From NCBI RefSeq assembly GCF_019457515.1, contig NZ_CP080421.1, forward strand, positions 930,001-994,000: a DNA stretch of 64,000 nucleotides, given 5' to 3'. The notes under the pieces were generated by a model. That model worked only from the letters and a program-made list of their open reading frames with translations. It made no database searches and had not been told where the DNA came from. The position numbers and the translations under genes were made by a program. Positions 1-8,700 of the stretch are shown here, piece after piece. Every line of letters begins with the position of its first letter. The stretch's first letter is position 1. The DNA comes from Shewanella mesophila (lineage in GTDB: Bacteria; Pseudomonadota; Gammaproteobacteria; Enterobacterales; Shewanellaceae).

Positions 1-1866
1 GAGCTTAATTTGCGAGAGATCACGGCGCTCGCCAAAGTAGGACAAGAGCATGACACCTTACTCGAAGTGTTTGTGCATGGTTCTCTGTGTGTGGCATTTT
101 CGGGTCTTTGCTATTCAACTTCAGCGAGCGCGGGTAACTCAGGTAATCGTGGACGTTGCAGCCAAGCGTGCCGTGAAGAGTATGAAACGACCGAATCGGG
201 TCATAATTTCCCATTGAATATCAAAGATAATTCGGCATTTTTCGACTTGCCAGCATTGATTGAAGCGGGAGTCTATTCCTTTAAAGTAGAAGGTCGCATT
301 AAAGGTGCTAGCTACGTCCATACTGTGATCGATAGTTTCCGTAAGCAGATTGATGGTTATGTTGAAACTGGCGAGCTGACACAAGATGGCGAGCGCTTAT
401 ATAAGGTCTTTAACCGCGACTTTACCAATGCATTTTTACGCGGTGACTTAAACCAGTCGATGTTTATCGATAATCCCCGTGACAACTCTAAAAATCACAT
501 TGTCGATAAACTCAAAGCCGAAAAAGGCGAGTCGATCTCTGTGGTACAAATTCACGATGCTAAGCAGCAGTTGCAATTAGACAAGCAAGAGATTAATGCG
601 TCGGTGGATGAGAAGATTGCTCACCTGAGTATCGACAAAATCAAGCTCAGCCTGTGCTTTGCGAGTGAGCAAGGCGAACCGCTGCGCTTAACCGTTGTCA
701 CCGAGCAAAGTGATAGCTTGTTGCCTGGACAGACGGCGAATACTCAAACTCAAGTATTTACCTCGGCTAGCTTAATGTTACCGAGTGAGGAGTTAAGCGT
801 TGACAAAGAAGCGATTGAAAAACGCTTTAGAAATATCAACAACGCTAACTATGAGTTAGCCCTGCTCGATACCGAGCTGGTCAAAGATGGCTTAAGCATT
901 CCATTTCGTGAGATCACCACCCTAAAGAATGAGCTGCTTGCTTACTTAAATGAGGGCAATGCGGTGATTGCTGAGGTGCAGCCGCCTAAACTTGCGCATC
1001 ATCCTAAAGCCGATGGACAGCAGCCAGCGCTGTCGATGCTGATCTGTGATGAGGCGGACGTTGCGCTAGCCGATGTAACCGATGGCGATATCTACTTTAA
1101 GCTGCCCGATGCTTACAAGCGTGGCTGCACTAAATATGTCGATTTCTTGCAGCAAAACCCACGGCTCATTCCTTGGTTTCCACCTGTGTTAATCGGTAAA
1201 GATTTCGATGTTGCACTGAATATTTTACAGCAGGTTAAGCCTGAGCTGATTGTTACCAACAACACAGGTATTGCTTATCATGCCGGGCAACTTGGAGTTA
1301 AATGGATTGCTGGGCCATTTTTAAATACCACTAACTCTTATGCTTTGCTGGCACTCAAGCAAGGGGCTGGATGCAGCGGTGCCTTTATTTCAAACGAGAT
1401 AAACAGACAGCAGATTAAGCAGATCGCTAGACCGAACAACTTCAAGATGTTCTATAGCATTTATCACCCGATCTTGTTGATGGCCAGTCGTCAGTGTTTC
1501 TTCCAGCAGAGCGTGGGCTGTGAAAAGCCGCGTATCGATAATGGCTGTATGTTGTCGTGCGATAAGTCGACCAGTATTAAAAACCTCAAAGGTGACTCTT
1601 TTGCCATCGATAAGCAAAAAGCGGGTTACCCGAGTATTTACAACCAAGATCAGTTTTTAAATACGGACATTATTGATCTGAGCGACATGTTTGATGGCTT
1701 TATGATAGATCTGACCAATATTGGTGCGGGTGACAGACAGTCTCCTGATAAAATTGAGTTAATTAAACAGTTCGAAGCCCTGCTTAATGGCCAAAGCGAA
1801 GCCAGCGTTAAGCTGTCGAGCCTAGTACCTGAGTCAACACACCTGCAATATCAAAACGGGCTGTAA
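1..1866 (+). CDS. U32 peptidase-family protein, RlhA (YdcP)-like, 5'-truncated
   Basis: The frame is open from base 1, so the N-terminus lies outside the window; about 621 codons are visible. U32 proteins of the RlhA type are known to make 5-hydroxycytidine at C2501 of 23S rRNA; relatives are TrhP (tRNA) and UbiU/UbiV (ubiquinone). What I see is the signature HGSLCVAFSGLCY followed by NRGRCSQACR near visible residues 27-59, whose four Cys match the iron-sulfur ligand set of U32 enzymes, then KVEGRIKGASYV. A DUF3656-like middle follows. The C-terminal third carries more Cys (VGCEKPRIDNGCMLSC) and diverges from what I remember of E. coli RlhA, so the exact substrate is uncertain. It is the last gene before a convergent hairpin. 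Confidence 0.8.
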   Translation, partial: ELNLREITALAKVGQEHDTLLEVFVHGSLCVAFSGLCYSTSASAGNSGNRGRCSQACREEYETTESGHNFPLNIKDNSAFFDLPALIEAGVYSFKVEGRIKGASYVHTVIDSFRKQIDGYVETGELTQDGERLYKVFNRDFTNAFLRGDLNQSMFIDNPRDNSKNHIVDKLKAEKGESISVVQIHDAKQQLQLDKQEINASVDEKIAHLSIDKIKLSLCFASEQGEPLRLTVVTEQSDSLLPGQTANTQTQVFTSASLMLPSEELSVDKEAIEKRFRNINNANYELALLDTELVKDGLSIPFREITTLKNELLAYLNEGNAVIAEVQPPKLAHHPKADGQQPALSMLICDEADVALADVTDGDIYFKLPDAYKRGCTKYVDFLQQNPRLIPWFPPVLIGKDFDVALNILQQVKPELIVTNNTGIAYHAGQLGVKWIAGPFLNTTNSYALLALKQGAGCSGAFISNEINRQQIKQIARPNNFKMFYSIYHPILLMASRQCFFQQSVGCEKPRIDNGCMLSCDKSTSIKNLKGDSFAIDKQKAGYPSIYNQDQFLNTDIIDLSDMFDGFMIDLTNIGAGDRQSPDKIELIKQFEALLNGQSEASVKLSSLVPESTHLQYQNGL

Positions 1867-1875
1867 ATTTTGCTA

Positions 1876-1908
1876 GTGCAGCAAGCCTTACAATAAGGCT
1901 TGCTGCAC
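1876..1908. terminator. Convergent hairpin between U32 gene and nqrM
   Basis: A 15-bp perfect stem (GTGCAGCAAGCCTTA and its complement) with a 3-base loop lies 10 bp after the U32 stop and 35 bp beyond the end of the oppositely oriented nqrM. There is no clear T-run, so it may act on both strands or only protect 3' ends. Confidence 0.6.
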
Positions 1909-1942
1909 CAATTAGTGTGGTTATTTTATGCAACGACTAGCA

Positions 1943-2140
1943 TTATTTTTGAGTAGGTTCTTGGATCTGATATAGCTTTTGATGTTCGTCGCAAGTGACT
2001 TCACAATCACAGCTTTTTTCTATACCGACATTTGCCAGTCCTGCGCAACTCCCTTGAATACGTTTCCGACCGAAAAACACACCTATTGCCATTGCGGCTG
2101 TCACTAGCAAAAACAGGAAAAACGTAATAATAAATTCCAT
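1943..2140 (-). CDS. nqrM: NqrM, Na+-NQR maturation protein (DUF539)
   Basis: A 65-residue protein with one N-terminal membrane segment (about residues 4-24), then GRKRIQGSCAGL and a Cys cluster (SCDCEVTC). This is the layout of NqrM, which is needed to insert the Fe centre between NqrD and NqrE of the sodium-pumping NADH:quinone reductase. The length matches the family. The start has a good ribosome site (GGAG about 8 bases upstream). It usually sits next to apbE and nqr genes; here it stands alone behind a DUF134 gene on the same strand with an 83-bp gap, possibly co-transcribed. Confidence 0.88.
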   Translation of the reverse strand: MEFIITFFLFLLVTAAMAIGVFFGRKRIQGSCAGLANVGIEKSCDCEVTCDEHQKLYQIQEPTQK

Positions 2141-2223
2141 GATCTTCTCCGCTATGAGTTGTTCAACTTTTAATTTTTAACTTTTAATATTTAATGGGTT
2201 GTTTGGTGCTGCTTAGGTGGGTT

Positions 2224-2499
2224 TCAGCGTAAAACGAGCGCTTCGCCATTGACTAACGCTGAGGTTATTTTCTTTCGTGCGGCTTTTAATATGTTGGCAA
2301 ATGTTTGCCTTGAGATCTGCATCTGTAGCGCTGCATCTTGCTGAGATAATCCCTCTATGTCGACAAGACGCACGGCTTCAAATTCATCATTTTCAATCTT
2401 GACTTTTGTAAGCTCTGAAGCGGGCATTCCGTTGGGTTTAAAAAGGCTGAACTTTGGCCAATGGTCGGGGCAAATATGACGTTTTATTTTTGGTCTCAT
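2224..2499 (-). CDS. DUF134 (UPF0251) family DNA-binding protein
   Basis: A 91-residue protein with the hallmarks of the UPF0251/DUF134 family. It opens with RPKIKRHICPDHWPKFSLFKP, then has ELTKVKIENDEFEAVRLVDIEG and a helix-turn-helix stretch (LSQQDAALQMQISRQTFANI) like a sigma-70 region-4 fold. The family is thought to regulate genes for metal-cofactor or iron-sulfur functions, but few members have been tested. It is divergent from the thioesterase gene, and a 16-bp palindrome lies in the shared promoter region, where it could bind. The downstream gene on the same strand is nqrM. Confidence 0.82.
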   Translation of the reverse strand: MRPKIKRHICPDHWPKFSLFKPNGMPASELTKVKIENDEFEAVRLVDIEGLSQQDAALQMQISRQTFANILKAARKKITSALVNGEALVLR

Positions 2500-2553
2500 T
2501 CTACTTCAAGGTAAATATTCAAATGTGTGTAGATGTGATATTCTAAATCACTT

Positions 2554-2569
2554 ATTGGCATATGCCAAT
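2554..2569. promoter_or_regulatory. Palindrome, candidate DUF134 operator
   Basis: The perfect 16-bp palindrome ATTGGCATATGCCAAT sits in the divergent promoter region between the DUF134 gene (starts at 2499) and the thioesterase gene (starts near 2603). That DUF134 binds here is inference from position only. An imperfect GTGAT/ATCAC inverted pair lies just to the left. Confidence 0.4.
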
Positions 2570-2602
2570 TATTAAATTTATCTAATGCACTTGAGAAAGA
2601 AG

Positions 2603-3109
2603 ATGAGTTATAACCAAAAACTGGAAAAAGAGCTGCTATTAAATCGCTTAAATTTAGTCCTGCCTGACGTGCAGCTTGATGACCTAGGTGCTGTGGATAA
2701 GAGGTTTAGTCATCAAAATTGTATGTTGTGTGGTACGCAAGCGCTGCTGGGGTTGAATCTCCACTTCTACAGTACACCAGATCAACTGGTGTGGGCTCGC
2801 GCTAGAGGGACGATTCACCAACAAGGTTATCAAGGTATTTTGCATGGTGGATTTCTATCTTCATTACTCGATAGCGGCATGTGTCAGGCTCTTTTTCAGC
2901 AAAATATTGAAGCGGTTACCGCGGATATGAATATTCGTTATCTACATGAAGTCCCGGTAGATAGTCAGATTTTAATTAAAGGTAAGATCATTTCTGCTCG
3001 TGCCCCTTTGTATAAAGTCGAAGGTGAGCTTTATGTGCAGGGCAAGCTAATGGTTAAAAGCACGGCGCGTTTTATGAAAAAAGGTTTCGGTAAAAAGGCT
3101 GCCTGTTAA
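2603..3109 (+). CDS. PaaI-like hotdog thioesterase family protein
   Basis: About 168 residues from the ATG at 2603, which follows a GAGAAAG ribosome site; an in-frame ATG at 2585 has none. The single hotdog fold is recognisable from HQQGYQGILHGGFLSSLLDSGMC (the HGG helix start), then DMNIRYLHEVPVDSQILIKG, typical of PaaI/YbgC-type acyl-CoA thioesterases acting in the cytoplasm. An N-terminal Cys pair (NCMLCG, about residue 40) precedes the fold and is seen in a subgroup. The substrate is unknown. It is divergent from the DUF134 gene. Confidence 0.75.
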   Translation: MSYNQKLEKELLLNRLNLVLPDVQLDDLGAVDKRFSHQNCMLCGTQALLGLNLHFYSTPDQLVWARARGTIHQQGYQGILHGGFLSSLLDSGMCQALFQQNIEAVTADMNIRYLHEVPVDSQILIKGKIISARAPLYKVEGELYVQGKLMVKSTARFMKKGFGKKAAC

Positions 3110-3202
3110 TATCCAAACATCTTGTAGCTTATTCGCGGCATGATGTCGCTAGCGTGCCGGCCACGGCTTGAGTTTTTGATTGTGGCCTGAAACAATGATT
3201 CC

Positions 3203-3586
3203 ATGAATGAACCTATCACTATAATGCTGCCTTCTCTTATCCATCGGATCGGCCGTGAAAACGTCACGCAAGCCCAGACGCTGGCTAAGTCATATGGATG
3301 CCAACTTAAACGTGTTCGTCGTTCCAGAAATTGGCAGATCTGTGGAGGCGCGATTGATATCCAATCTTTTACTAAACAGTTAGTTAATTTTGAAGGTTTT
3401 CGCTACCTAATCCAAAAAATTGAAATGGCATTACTGCAACATTCAGACAAATTAGAATCTATCGATGCCAAATTGATTCGACTCATTGATAATAACCCAA
3501 GCATCACTTTGGCCGAGCTGATGGAACTAACTCAATGCACTATTACCGAAGCTAGGTTAGCTCGTTTTCAAATCGACTCTTGGTAG
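3203..3586 (+). CDS. RRF-like small protein (ribosome recycling factor family, PF12614 type)
   Basis: A 127-residue protein starting with ITIMLPSLIHRIGRENVTQA and containing KRVRRSRNWQICG, which I recognise from the short RRF_GI family annotated as ribosome recycling factor family protein in Shewanella and Vibrio. It is shorter than true RRF (about 185 residues) and lacks the second domain, so a recycling role is not shown. Members often sit beside siderophore or iron-uptake genes. Here it converges on a Fur-regulated receptor-PepSY operon, which fits. The C-terminal half (residues 85-127) looks like a small winged-helix or helical domain. Confidence 0.6.
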   Translation: MNEPITIMLPSLIHRIGRENVTQAQTLAKSYGCQLKRVRRSRNWQICGGAIDIQSFTKQLVNFEGFRYLIQKIEMALLQHSDKLESIDAKLIRLIDNNPSITLAELMELTQCTITEARLARFQIDSW

Positions 3587-3622
3587 CAAATATCCTTAGT
3601 TATTGCTACTCGCGAAGAAATA

Positions 3623-4882
3623 TCAGACGCAGAATATTTGTTGTAAAACGAGTGAGCTACATATTCCAAGTAAAATGATGCTTGGCCACTTTAGCCAGTG
3701 GCTTTCTATCCACATCCTTTTTACACTATGCAAAGTGCCTTCTATACGTAAAGCGCCAGATTGTTTTAAACGCAGTAGATAGAGATAGACTCCTGTCAGA
3801 CTGAGACTCGTCAGCGCAAGGCCAAAAACAAACCAAACATAGCTGATGACCCAGCTATAGAATGAACCAAAGTGTAGCGGATCTGCGGCTTCCGATATTC
3901 TAAAATGCCAGTTTAATGATTCAGCTTGGAGGCCAGCAATAAAGCGACCCGATTGGGCATCAAATACTTGTTTATTGGCGCGATCTCTAACTAACCAAGC
4001 TTGCTCTTGTCCTTCAATTTCTATTAAGCCTTCAGGGGCAATAAAGCGTACTTTATTAATAATAAATTGAGGAGACTTATCTGTTACTTGTTGCAGTGCA
4101 GAAGACAAGCTTGTCAGTGATATGCTATTTTTTTGTATATCTTGAACTTGCTGAACCGTTGACGTTAATTGGCTTTTTATTTTTGGATAGTTTGCCGCTC
4201 CGCCCCATTGTTCAATTAAGTACCACAGCCCAGTGACTGAAATGACGACCATAAACCATATGCTCCATAATCCGACTAATTTATGAAGCTCGGACCAGAA
4301 TCGACGTTTGTGAGCCGCTAATTTTCGAGGTTTTTCTCCCCAAACAGACTTAGGGACGCGTTTTATCCGTTCAAATGAAAAGAAGTATTTCCACCAGTGT
4401 CGATAGGCATAAAGCGCTGTTATTAATAAGAACAACAGTAGTAATGCGAAAATACCCACTAAAGTGACTCCGACTTTGATGGGCAGCATAAAGGTGCGAT
4501 GTATCTGGCGAAAGAATTGTTGCCAATTAAACCATGCAGCCTGACCTTTTATTTCATGAGTGATGCCATCAAGGTAAAGTCTAAATCGTTGATTCTCTGT
4601 GTTGCGAACAACGACTTCGACGTTATGCCAAGGTCTTTTAGGGCGTTCAATACTGCTGATTTGTAAGTTTGGATAACGGCTTTGGGCCGATGCCAATAGT
4701 GCAGGCCAATCAAGATCATCTTGTGGGGATATCATCTGCTTGGCTCGGACCGCTGAATTGGTTAGCCAATCAATATCGGTAGAAATTGTGGCAAAAGTAC
4801 CTGTTAGTAAGATAAAAGAAAGCAGCAGGCTTAGGTGAAAGCCTGCCCAATGGTGCAGCGTAAACCAGGTTTGTTGTTTCAT
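3623..4882 (-). CDS. PepSY-domain inner membrane protein, iron-uptake associated
   Basis: A 419-residue PepSY-associated TM protein. It begins with the typical first helix TWFTLHHWAGFHLSLLLSF and has about four membrane segments (near residues 12-33, 140-160, 200-222 and 335-372) around periplasmic PepSY modules (about 45-110 and 250-320). A fifth hydrophobic stretch lies at the C-terminus. Such proteins often follow TonB receptors, and several have been implicated in reductive release of siderophore iron. It follows the receptor gene by 52 bp on the same strand, so both probably respond to the Fur box at 7110-7128. Confidence 0.82.
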   Translation of the reverse strand: MKQQTWFTLHHWAGFHLSLLLSFILLTGTFATISTDIDWLTNSAVRAKQMISPQDDLDWPALLASAQSRYPNLQISSIERPKRPWHNVEVVVRNTENQRFRLYLDGITHEIKGQAAWFNWQQFFRQIHRTFMLPIKVGVTLVGIFALLLLFLLITALYAYRHWWKYFFSFERIKRVPKSVWGEKPRKLAAHKRRFWSELHKLVGLWSIWFMVVISVTGLWYLIEQWGGAANYPKIKSQLTSTVQQVQDIQKNSISLTSLSSALQQVTDKSPQFIINKVRFIAPEGLIEIEGQEQAWLVRDRANKQVFDAQSGRFIAGLQAESLNWHFRISEAADPLHFGSFYSWVISYVWFVFGLALTSLSLTGVYLYLLRLKQSGALRIEGTLHSVKRMWIESHWLKWPSIILLGICSSLVLQQIFCV

Positions 4883-4934
4883 TTTATTTAACCAGAGTTT
4901 GCCCTACGAACATAAAGTAAACTCCAGCATCCAA

Positions 4935-7070
4935 TTAAAATTGATAAGTTAACTGCGCAATAACTTCACGAGGGCTTCCTGGGAAATGGCCATTGCGCTC
5001 ACTAAACCCGCTCACAGCGTATTCTTCATCGAAGAGATTATTCACATTCACGCTGACGAGAATATCATCCCAGCTGGTGGTCCAACTCATATCAAATACG
5101 GTGAATGGCTGGACTTTTTGACCGGATAAACTGAGTTGTTCACTGACATAGTTTGCACCAAAAGCGATAGACGAATCGATTTCAGATATCGCATAACGTG
5201 TCCATAAGCCTGCTTGATGTCTAGGAGCATTTGCAAACCTATCACCATCTCCAAAGGTGTTGGTGATAGAGTCTCCGGTAACGCCTTTAATCACTTGGGT
5301 GTCGTTATAGGCGTAGTTGGCTGTGATCGTCCAGTTATCGGTAATATCGCCGACGGTGGTGGCTTCAAAACCATTGCTTTCGACTTCGCCTATGTTTAGC
5401 AATGCGGCAATACCATCCCCAGTTCCAGTATCATTAGGATTTGACATCACTACATTTTGTTTGTTGATTCGGTAAATGGCGAAGGTGCTCATGATTTTGC
5501 CGTCAAGCCATTGGTTTTTTAATCCAATTTCAATCTGTTTTGCTGTCTCTGGTTGTAAGCTTGCGTTACCAATTACATCTTCTTGGTCTGTCGATGATAC
5601 AGGATTGAAACTCTCGGAATAGTTGGCATAAATCGACATATCTTCTGTAGGTTGATAGGTCACCGCAAATCTAGGTGTCACGTCGCTGTCGGAATAACTG
5701 TAGTTAGTCTCTTGGTTATATTCTTTGAAATGGTCGTATCTAAAGCCTGCAATGACAAGCCAGTTTTCGGTTAATTTAATGACGTCTTGTAAGTAGATAC
5801 CGTAGCGGTCAGAATCTATGCCATCTCTATTTTGGTTTTTTAAGTTGTACTTGCTAGGGTCTGTTTCTCCGTAGTTAAGGTCGAAAATGTTAAGGTTCGC
5901 AACGCCATCGGCCTGATATTTAGCGAGAAAATAGTCGTACTTAGTATTTACTGTGTGGTAGTCACCACCAAATAGCAATTGGTGTTTCACTACTCCACTC
6001 TCTATTTCGTAAACAAAATCTGTGGTCAGGCTCGTTTCTTCATTTGCTCGGTATTGTTTACGATATTCTCTACGAATCGTTTTGTCGTCGATGTTAGCTA
6101 TGCCGTCACCATTTACATCTACCCAGCTACGGGACTCATGGTAGGCTTGGTCGCGTTCGTTATCTAAATATCGAAGCGTTGAATTTACAGACAGATTATC
6201 AGTAAAGTAATGGCTTAACTGTGCCTGCAGTACCAGAGCTTTCATGTTCTGGTAGTCACTTTTTTCATTAGCATTGTAAGAGGACGGTACAATAAAATTA
6301 CCGTCATCATCTACTGGCACACCACGCAAGCGATTACCGCCTAAGTCTTGTTTAATGTAATCTACAGTGGTGGTTATTTTAGTGTCGTCACTTAAGTCAA
6401 AGGTTAATCCACCGACAATTTCGGTGTTTTCTGCATCAGCGTTGTTTCTGAAGCTATCTTGTTCTTCGTAGAATCCGCCCAGTCGATAGGCAATATTTTC
6501 CGATAGGCCGCCAGTCATATCTAATGATGCGCCACGAGTGTCGAAATTACCTGCGGTGACTTTCAATTGATGCATTTCGTTGTAGCTTGGCTTTTTAGTT
6601 ACATAGTTGATCATGCCCCCGGGTTCACCGCCACCATATAGTGCGGAAGCGGGGCCTTTTAATACTTCTACTCTTGCGACATTAAAGAGTTGTGGGACAC
6701 CAAATCCAGAGTAAGGGTCACCTCTGACGCCATCGTAGAAAACGTTGCCATCATCGCGAAAGCCACGGAATGTCACACCGGAATAACTAAATTCACTAAC
6801 TCCTGCAATTGAGCGGTATAGATCAGTAATATTTCTAGCGGCTTGATCAATAATGAGCTGTTCAGTTAATACCTGTGCAGATTGCGGTAATTCCAATAAG
6901 TCTAAATCTGTTTTTGTTCCAATTTTACTTTGAGTTTCTAGATAGAACTGCTGCGCTCGTCCCGTCACTTCAATCGTTTCCATTTCAGTCGTTTGTTGTG
7001 AGATGACGGCGCCAGAAACAAGGCTGCTTGAAACGGAAAGACAATATATCAAGTATTTCTTAGTAAACAT
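4935..7070 (-). CDS. TonB-dependent siderophore receptor
   Basis: An outer-membrane receptor of about 711 residues. I take the start at 7070 (MFTKKYLIYCLSVSSSL, a good signal peptide). The frame extends up to 7136, but that would place the Fur box inside the gene. After ETIEVTGR come plug motifs (VEVLKGPASALYGGGEPGG), then a beta-barrel ending in QLTYQF with a C-terminal Phe. The plug and barrel resemble FhuE/FoxA-type ferric hydroxamate receptors; the ligand is not provable. It heads an operon with the PepSY gene, and the Fur box makes iron-starvation induction likely. Confidence 0.9.
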   Translation of the reverse strand: MFTKKYLIYCLSVSSSLVSGAVISQQTTEMETIEVTGRAQQFYLETQSKIGTKTDLDLLELPQSAQVLTEQLIIDQAARNITDLYRSIAGVSEFSYSGVTFRGFRDDGNVFYDGVRGDPYSGFGVPQLFNVARVEVLKGPASALYGGGEPGGMINYVTKKPSYNEMHQLKVTAGNFDTRGASLDMTGGLSENIAYRLGGFYEEQDSFRNNADAENTEIVGGLTFDLSDDTKITTTVDYIKQDLGGNRLRGVPVDDDGNFIVPSSYNANEKSDYQNMKALVLQAQLSHYFTDNLSVNSTLRYLDNERDQAYHESRSWVDVNGDGIANIDDKTIRREYRKQYRANEETSLTTDFVYEIESGVVKHQLLFGGDYHTVNTKYDYFLAKYQADGVANLNIFDLNYGETDPSKYNLKNQNRDGIDSDRYGIYLQDVIKLTENWLVIAGFRYDHFKEYNQETNYSYSDSDVTPRFAVTYQPTEDMSIYANYSESFNPVSSTDQEDVIGNASLQPETAKQIEIGLKNQWLDGKIMSTFAIYRINKQNVVMSNPNDTGTGDGIAALLNIGEVESNGFEATTVGDITDNWTITANYAYNDTQVIKGVTGDSITNTFGDGDRFANAPRHQAGLWTRYAISEIDSSIAFGANYVSEQLSLSGQKVQPFTVFDMSWTTSWDDILVSVNVNNLFDEEYAVSGFSERNGHFPGSPREVIAQLTYQF

Positions 7071-7109
7071 TAATGATTTCCAAGGACTACAATTCGAGAT
7101 TTTGCGAAT

Positions 7110-7128
7110 GTTAACTATTATCATTTGT
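7110..7128. promoter_or_regulatory. Fur box upstream of the TonB receptor
   Basis: On the minus strand this 19-mer matches 13 of 19 positions of the classical Fur box GATAATGATAATCATTATC, including the unbroken core AATGATAAT. It lies about 40 bp upstream of the chosen start at 7070. Confidence 0.7.
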
Positions 7129-7265
7129 GTTTGCAATTGTTGCGTGAAGAAATCGTAGATTTAGTCAGGAATGGATTGGACGTGGAGAGCGTTATAATTG
7201 GTTAATGTTGCTGTTTTTAAGAGGTTTATGAGGTCGGAATTTAAGATTACGTTTTTTGAGTTGAG

Positions 7266-8162
7266 TTATTTTACATAACTATTAGAACCATGCCCTGTAA
7301 TGTTAATTGCACCGTCTAAGCCAGTTGAGGGGATTATTTCTTTGCATGGTTTGAGAGTCTTAGCCACGGATATTTGTTGCCATTTATTGACCACCCGAGC
7401 TAAGGCTCCATGATTGGAAAGAGTTGAGATGGCTTGATCTATCTCTTCTAATAGCTCGGAATGATGTGCTTTTTTGCTGATCATAAAATGGATTTTATTA
7501 CTGTCAACGATAAGTGCTAAAGGCGTGATCGCGACATCTTCCGAGTGATTTGCTACGTAAGGTAAAGAGATAGCATCACCAATTAAAATATCCCCTCTGC
7601 CATAGGCTAGCATTTGTACAGATTGAACGGTTGTTGGGCTAATCACTAATAGATTTTGACGTATTAATTCAGCTTTAGACTTGAGGTAGTCTTTTCCGTA
7701 CCAACCATAAGAGGGGGCTAAGAGGGTGAGTTTTTTATTGAAAATATCCTGCCATTGATTAATGGTTATTTCGGAGGCTTTATCTGCAGTGACAAATAGT
7801 CTTATCTCTTCATCACGGTAGGACTTGGAAAAATAGGCGTACTCGTTTCTATCTTTGGTATAGCTGGCACCCATCAGCATATCTAACGAGCCTACTTTTA
7901 ACATCTGGTGAGCCCTTTTTACCGGCATCTTTATAAAATCTACTTCACATCCAAGATTCGCCGCGATTAGCGTTAGCATATCCACATCAAGACCTACTGC
8001 ATTATCTGATGTATCAATCCAAGAATAAGGAGCCCAATCATTAAATCCGACTTTAATTGGTTCAGCGCAAAGTGTTACCGTCTCTTTGCCCCAAGTAAGA
8101 TTGGGGAATAGGCAAAATATTACCGTTAGTGCTGTTAATTTTTGCAATGTGACAAACATCAT
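7266..8162 (-). CDS. Periplasmic substrate-binding protein, amino-acid type (SBP_bac_3)
   Basis: A 298-residue protein with a signal peptide (about residues 1-25, ending near LTWG). The fold follows from IKVGFNDWAPYSWID, GLDVDMLTLIAANLGC and GSLDMLMGASYTKDRNEYAYFSKSY, the order seen in family 3 extracellular solute-binding proteins. No permease or ATPase gene is adjacent, as is common for the many orphan members in Shewanella; these may act as sensors or alternative binding proteins. The ligand is unknown. The C-terminal tail after residue 275, with a Cys, is unusual. Confidence 0.78.
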   Translation of the reverse strand: MMFVTLQKLTALTVIFCLFPNLTWGKETVTLCAEPIKVGFNDWAPYSWIDTSDNAVGLDVDMLTLIAANLGCEVDFIKMPVKRAHQMLKVGSLDMLMGASYTKDRNEYAYFSKSYRDEEIRLFVTADKASEITINQWQDIFNKKLTLLAPSYGWYGKDYLKSKAELIRQNLLVISPTTVQSVQMLAYGRGDILIGDAISLPYVANHSEDVAITPLALIVDSNKIHFMISKKAHHSELLEEIDQAISTLSNHGALARVVNKWQQISVAKTLKPCKEIIPSTGLDGAINITGHGSNSYVK

Positions 8163-8700
8163 TTATCACTCTCATGCTCATTACGGTCTGTTTATTTGAT
8201 GAGGTTAGCCATCGTTGAAATCTAACGGCCTAAATTCATGGTTGATGTTGCTGCTTATCAGGTTAATCCTAGTATTGCATCGACATCTTCGCCAGTTCAA
8301 GACTTGTAGAGTGAAGATATTGATCGTCATAAAGCTAGCTGATGTAGATTGAATATGTGATGTGTTAGGTGAAAAGCTAGAACTACAAAAGTTGGTGGGG
8401 GGGCATTTTTCTATCTCTGCTTTTATACATCAAGCTGTCGAGACGTTATGCCGTTAAAGTCACATCGGCTATCTAATGCTTGATGATTAGCACGTATTAA
8501 GCTTTTACTCTAAATATCACTGAGTTCACATAAATTAAGTCTATTACCGACTTAGGTTGATCCTGCTCTCTTTCTGGCTTATTACCGCTGTTTTGTATTA
8601 GCACTCCGTTGTATAAACCTTAAGTTACAGAAAGGTTAATGCTTAACAAAAACTCGTGCTTGTTGATATATCGCATTGGGCGGACCAAGGGGATAAACTT
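8163..8700. other. Intergenic region upstream of dcuB
   Basis: This 538-bp divergent promoter region separates the binding-protein gene from dcuB. It contains an 8-base G run near 8396-8403. I searched by eye for FNR (TTGAT-N4-ATCAA) and CRP sites, which would be expected for a dicarboxylate transporter, and found no convincing match. No coding remnant is recognisable. Confidence 0.4.
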
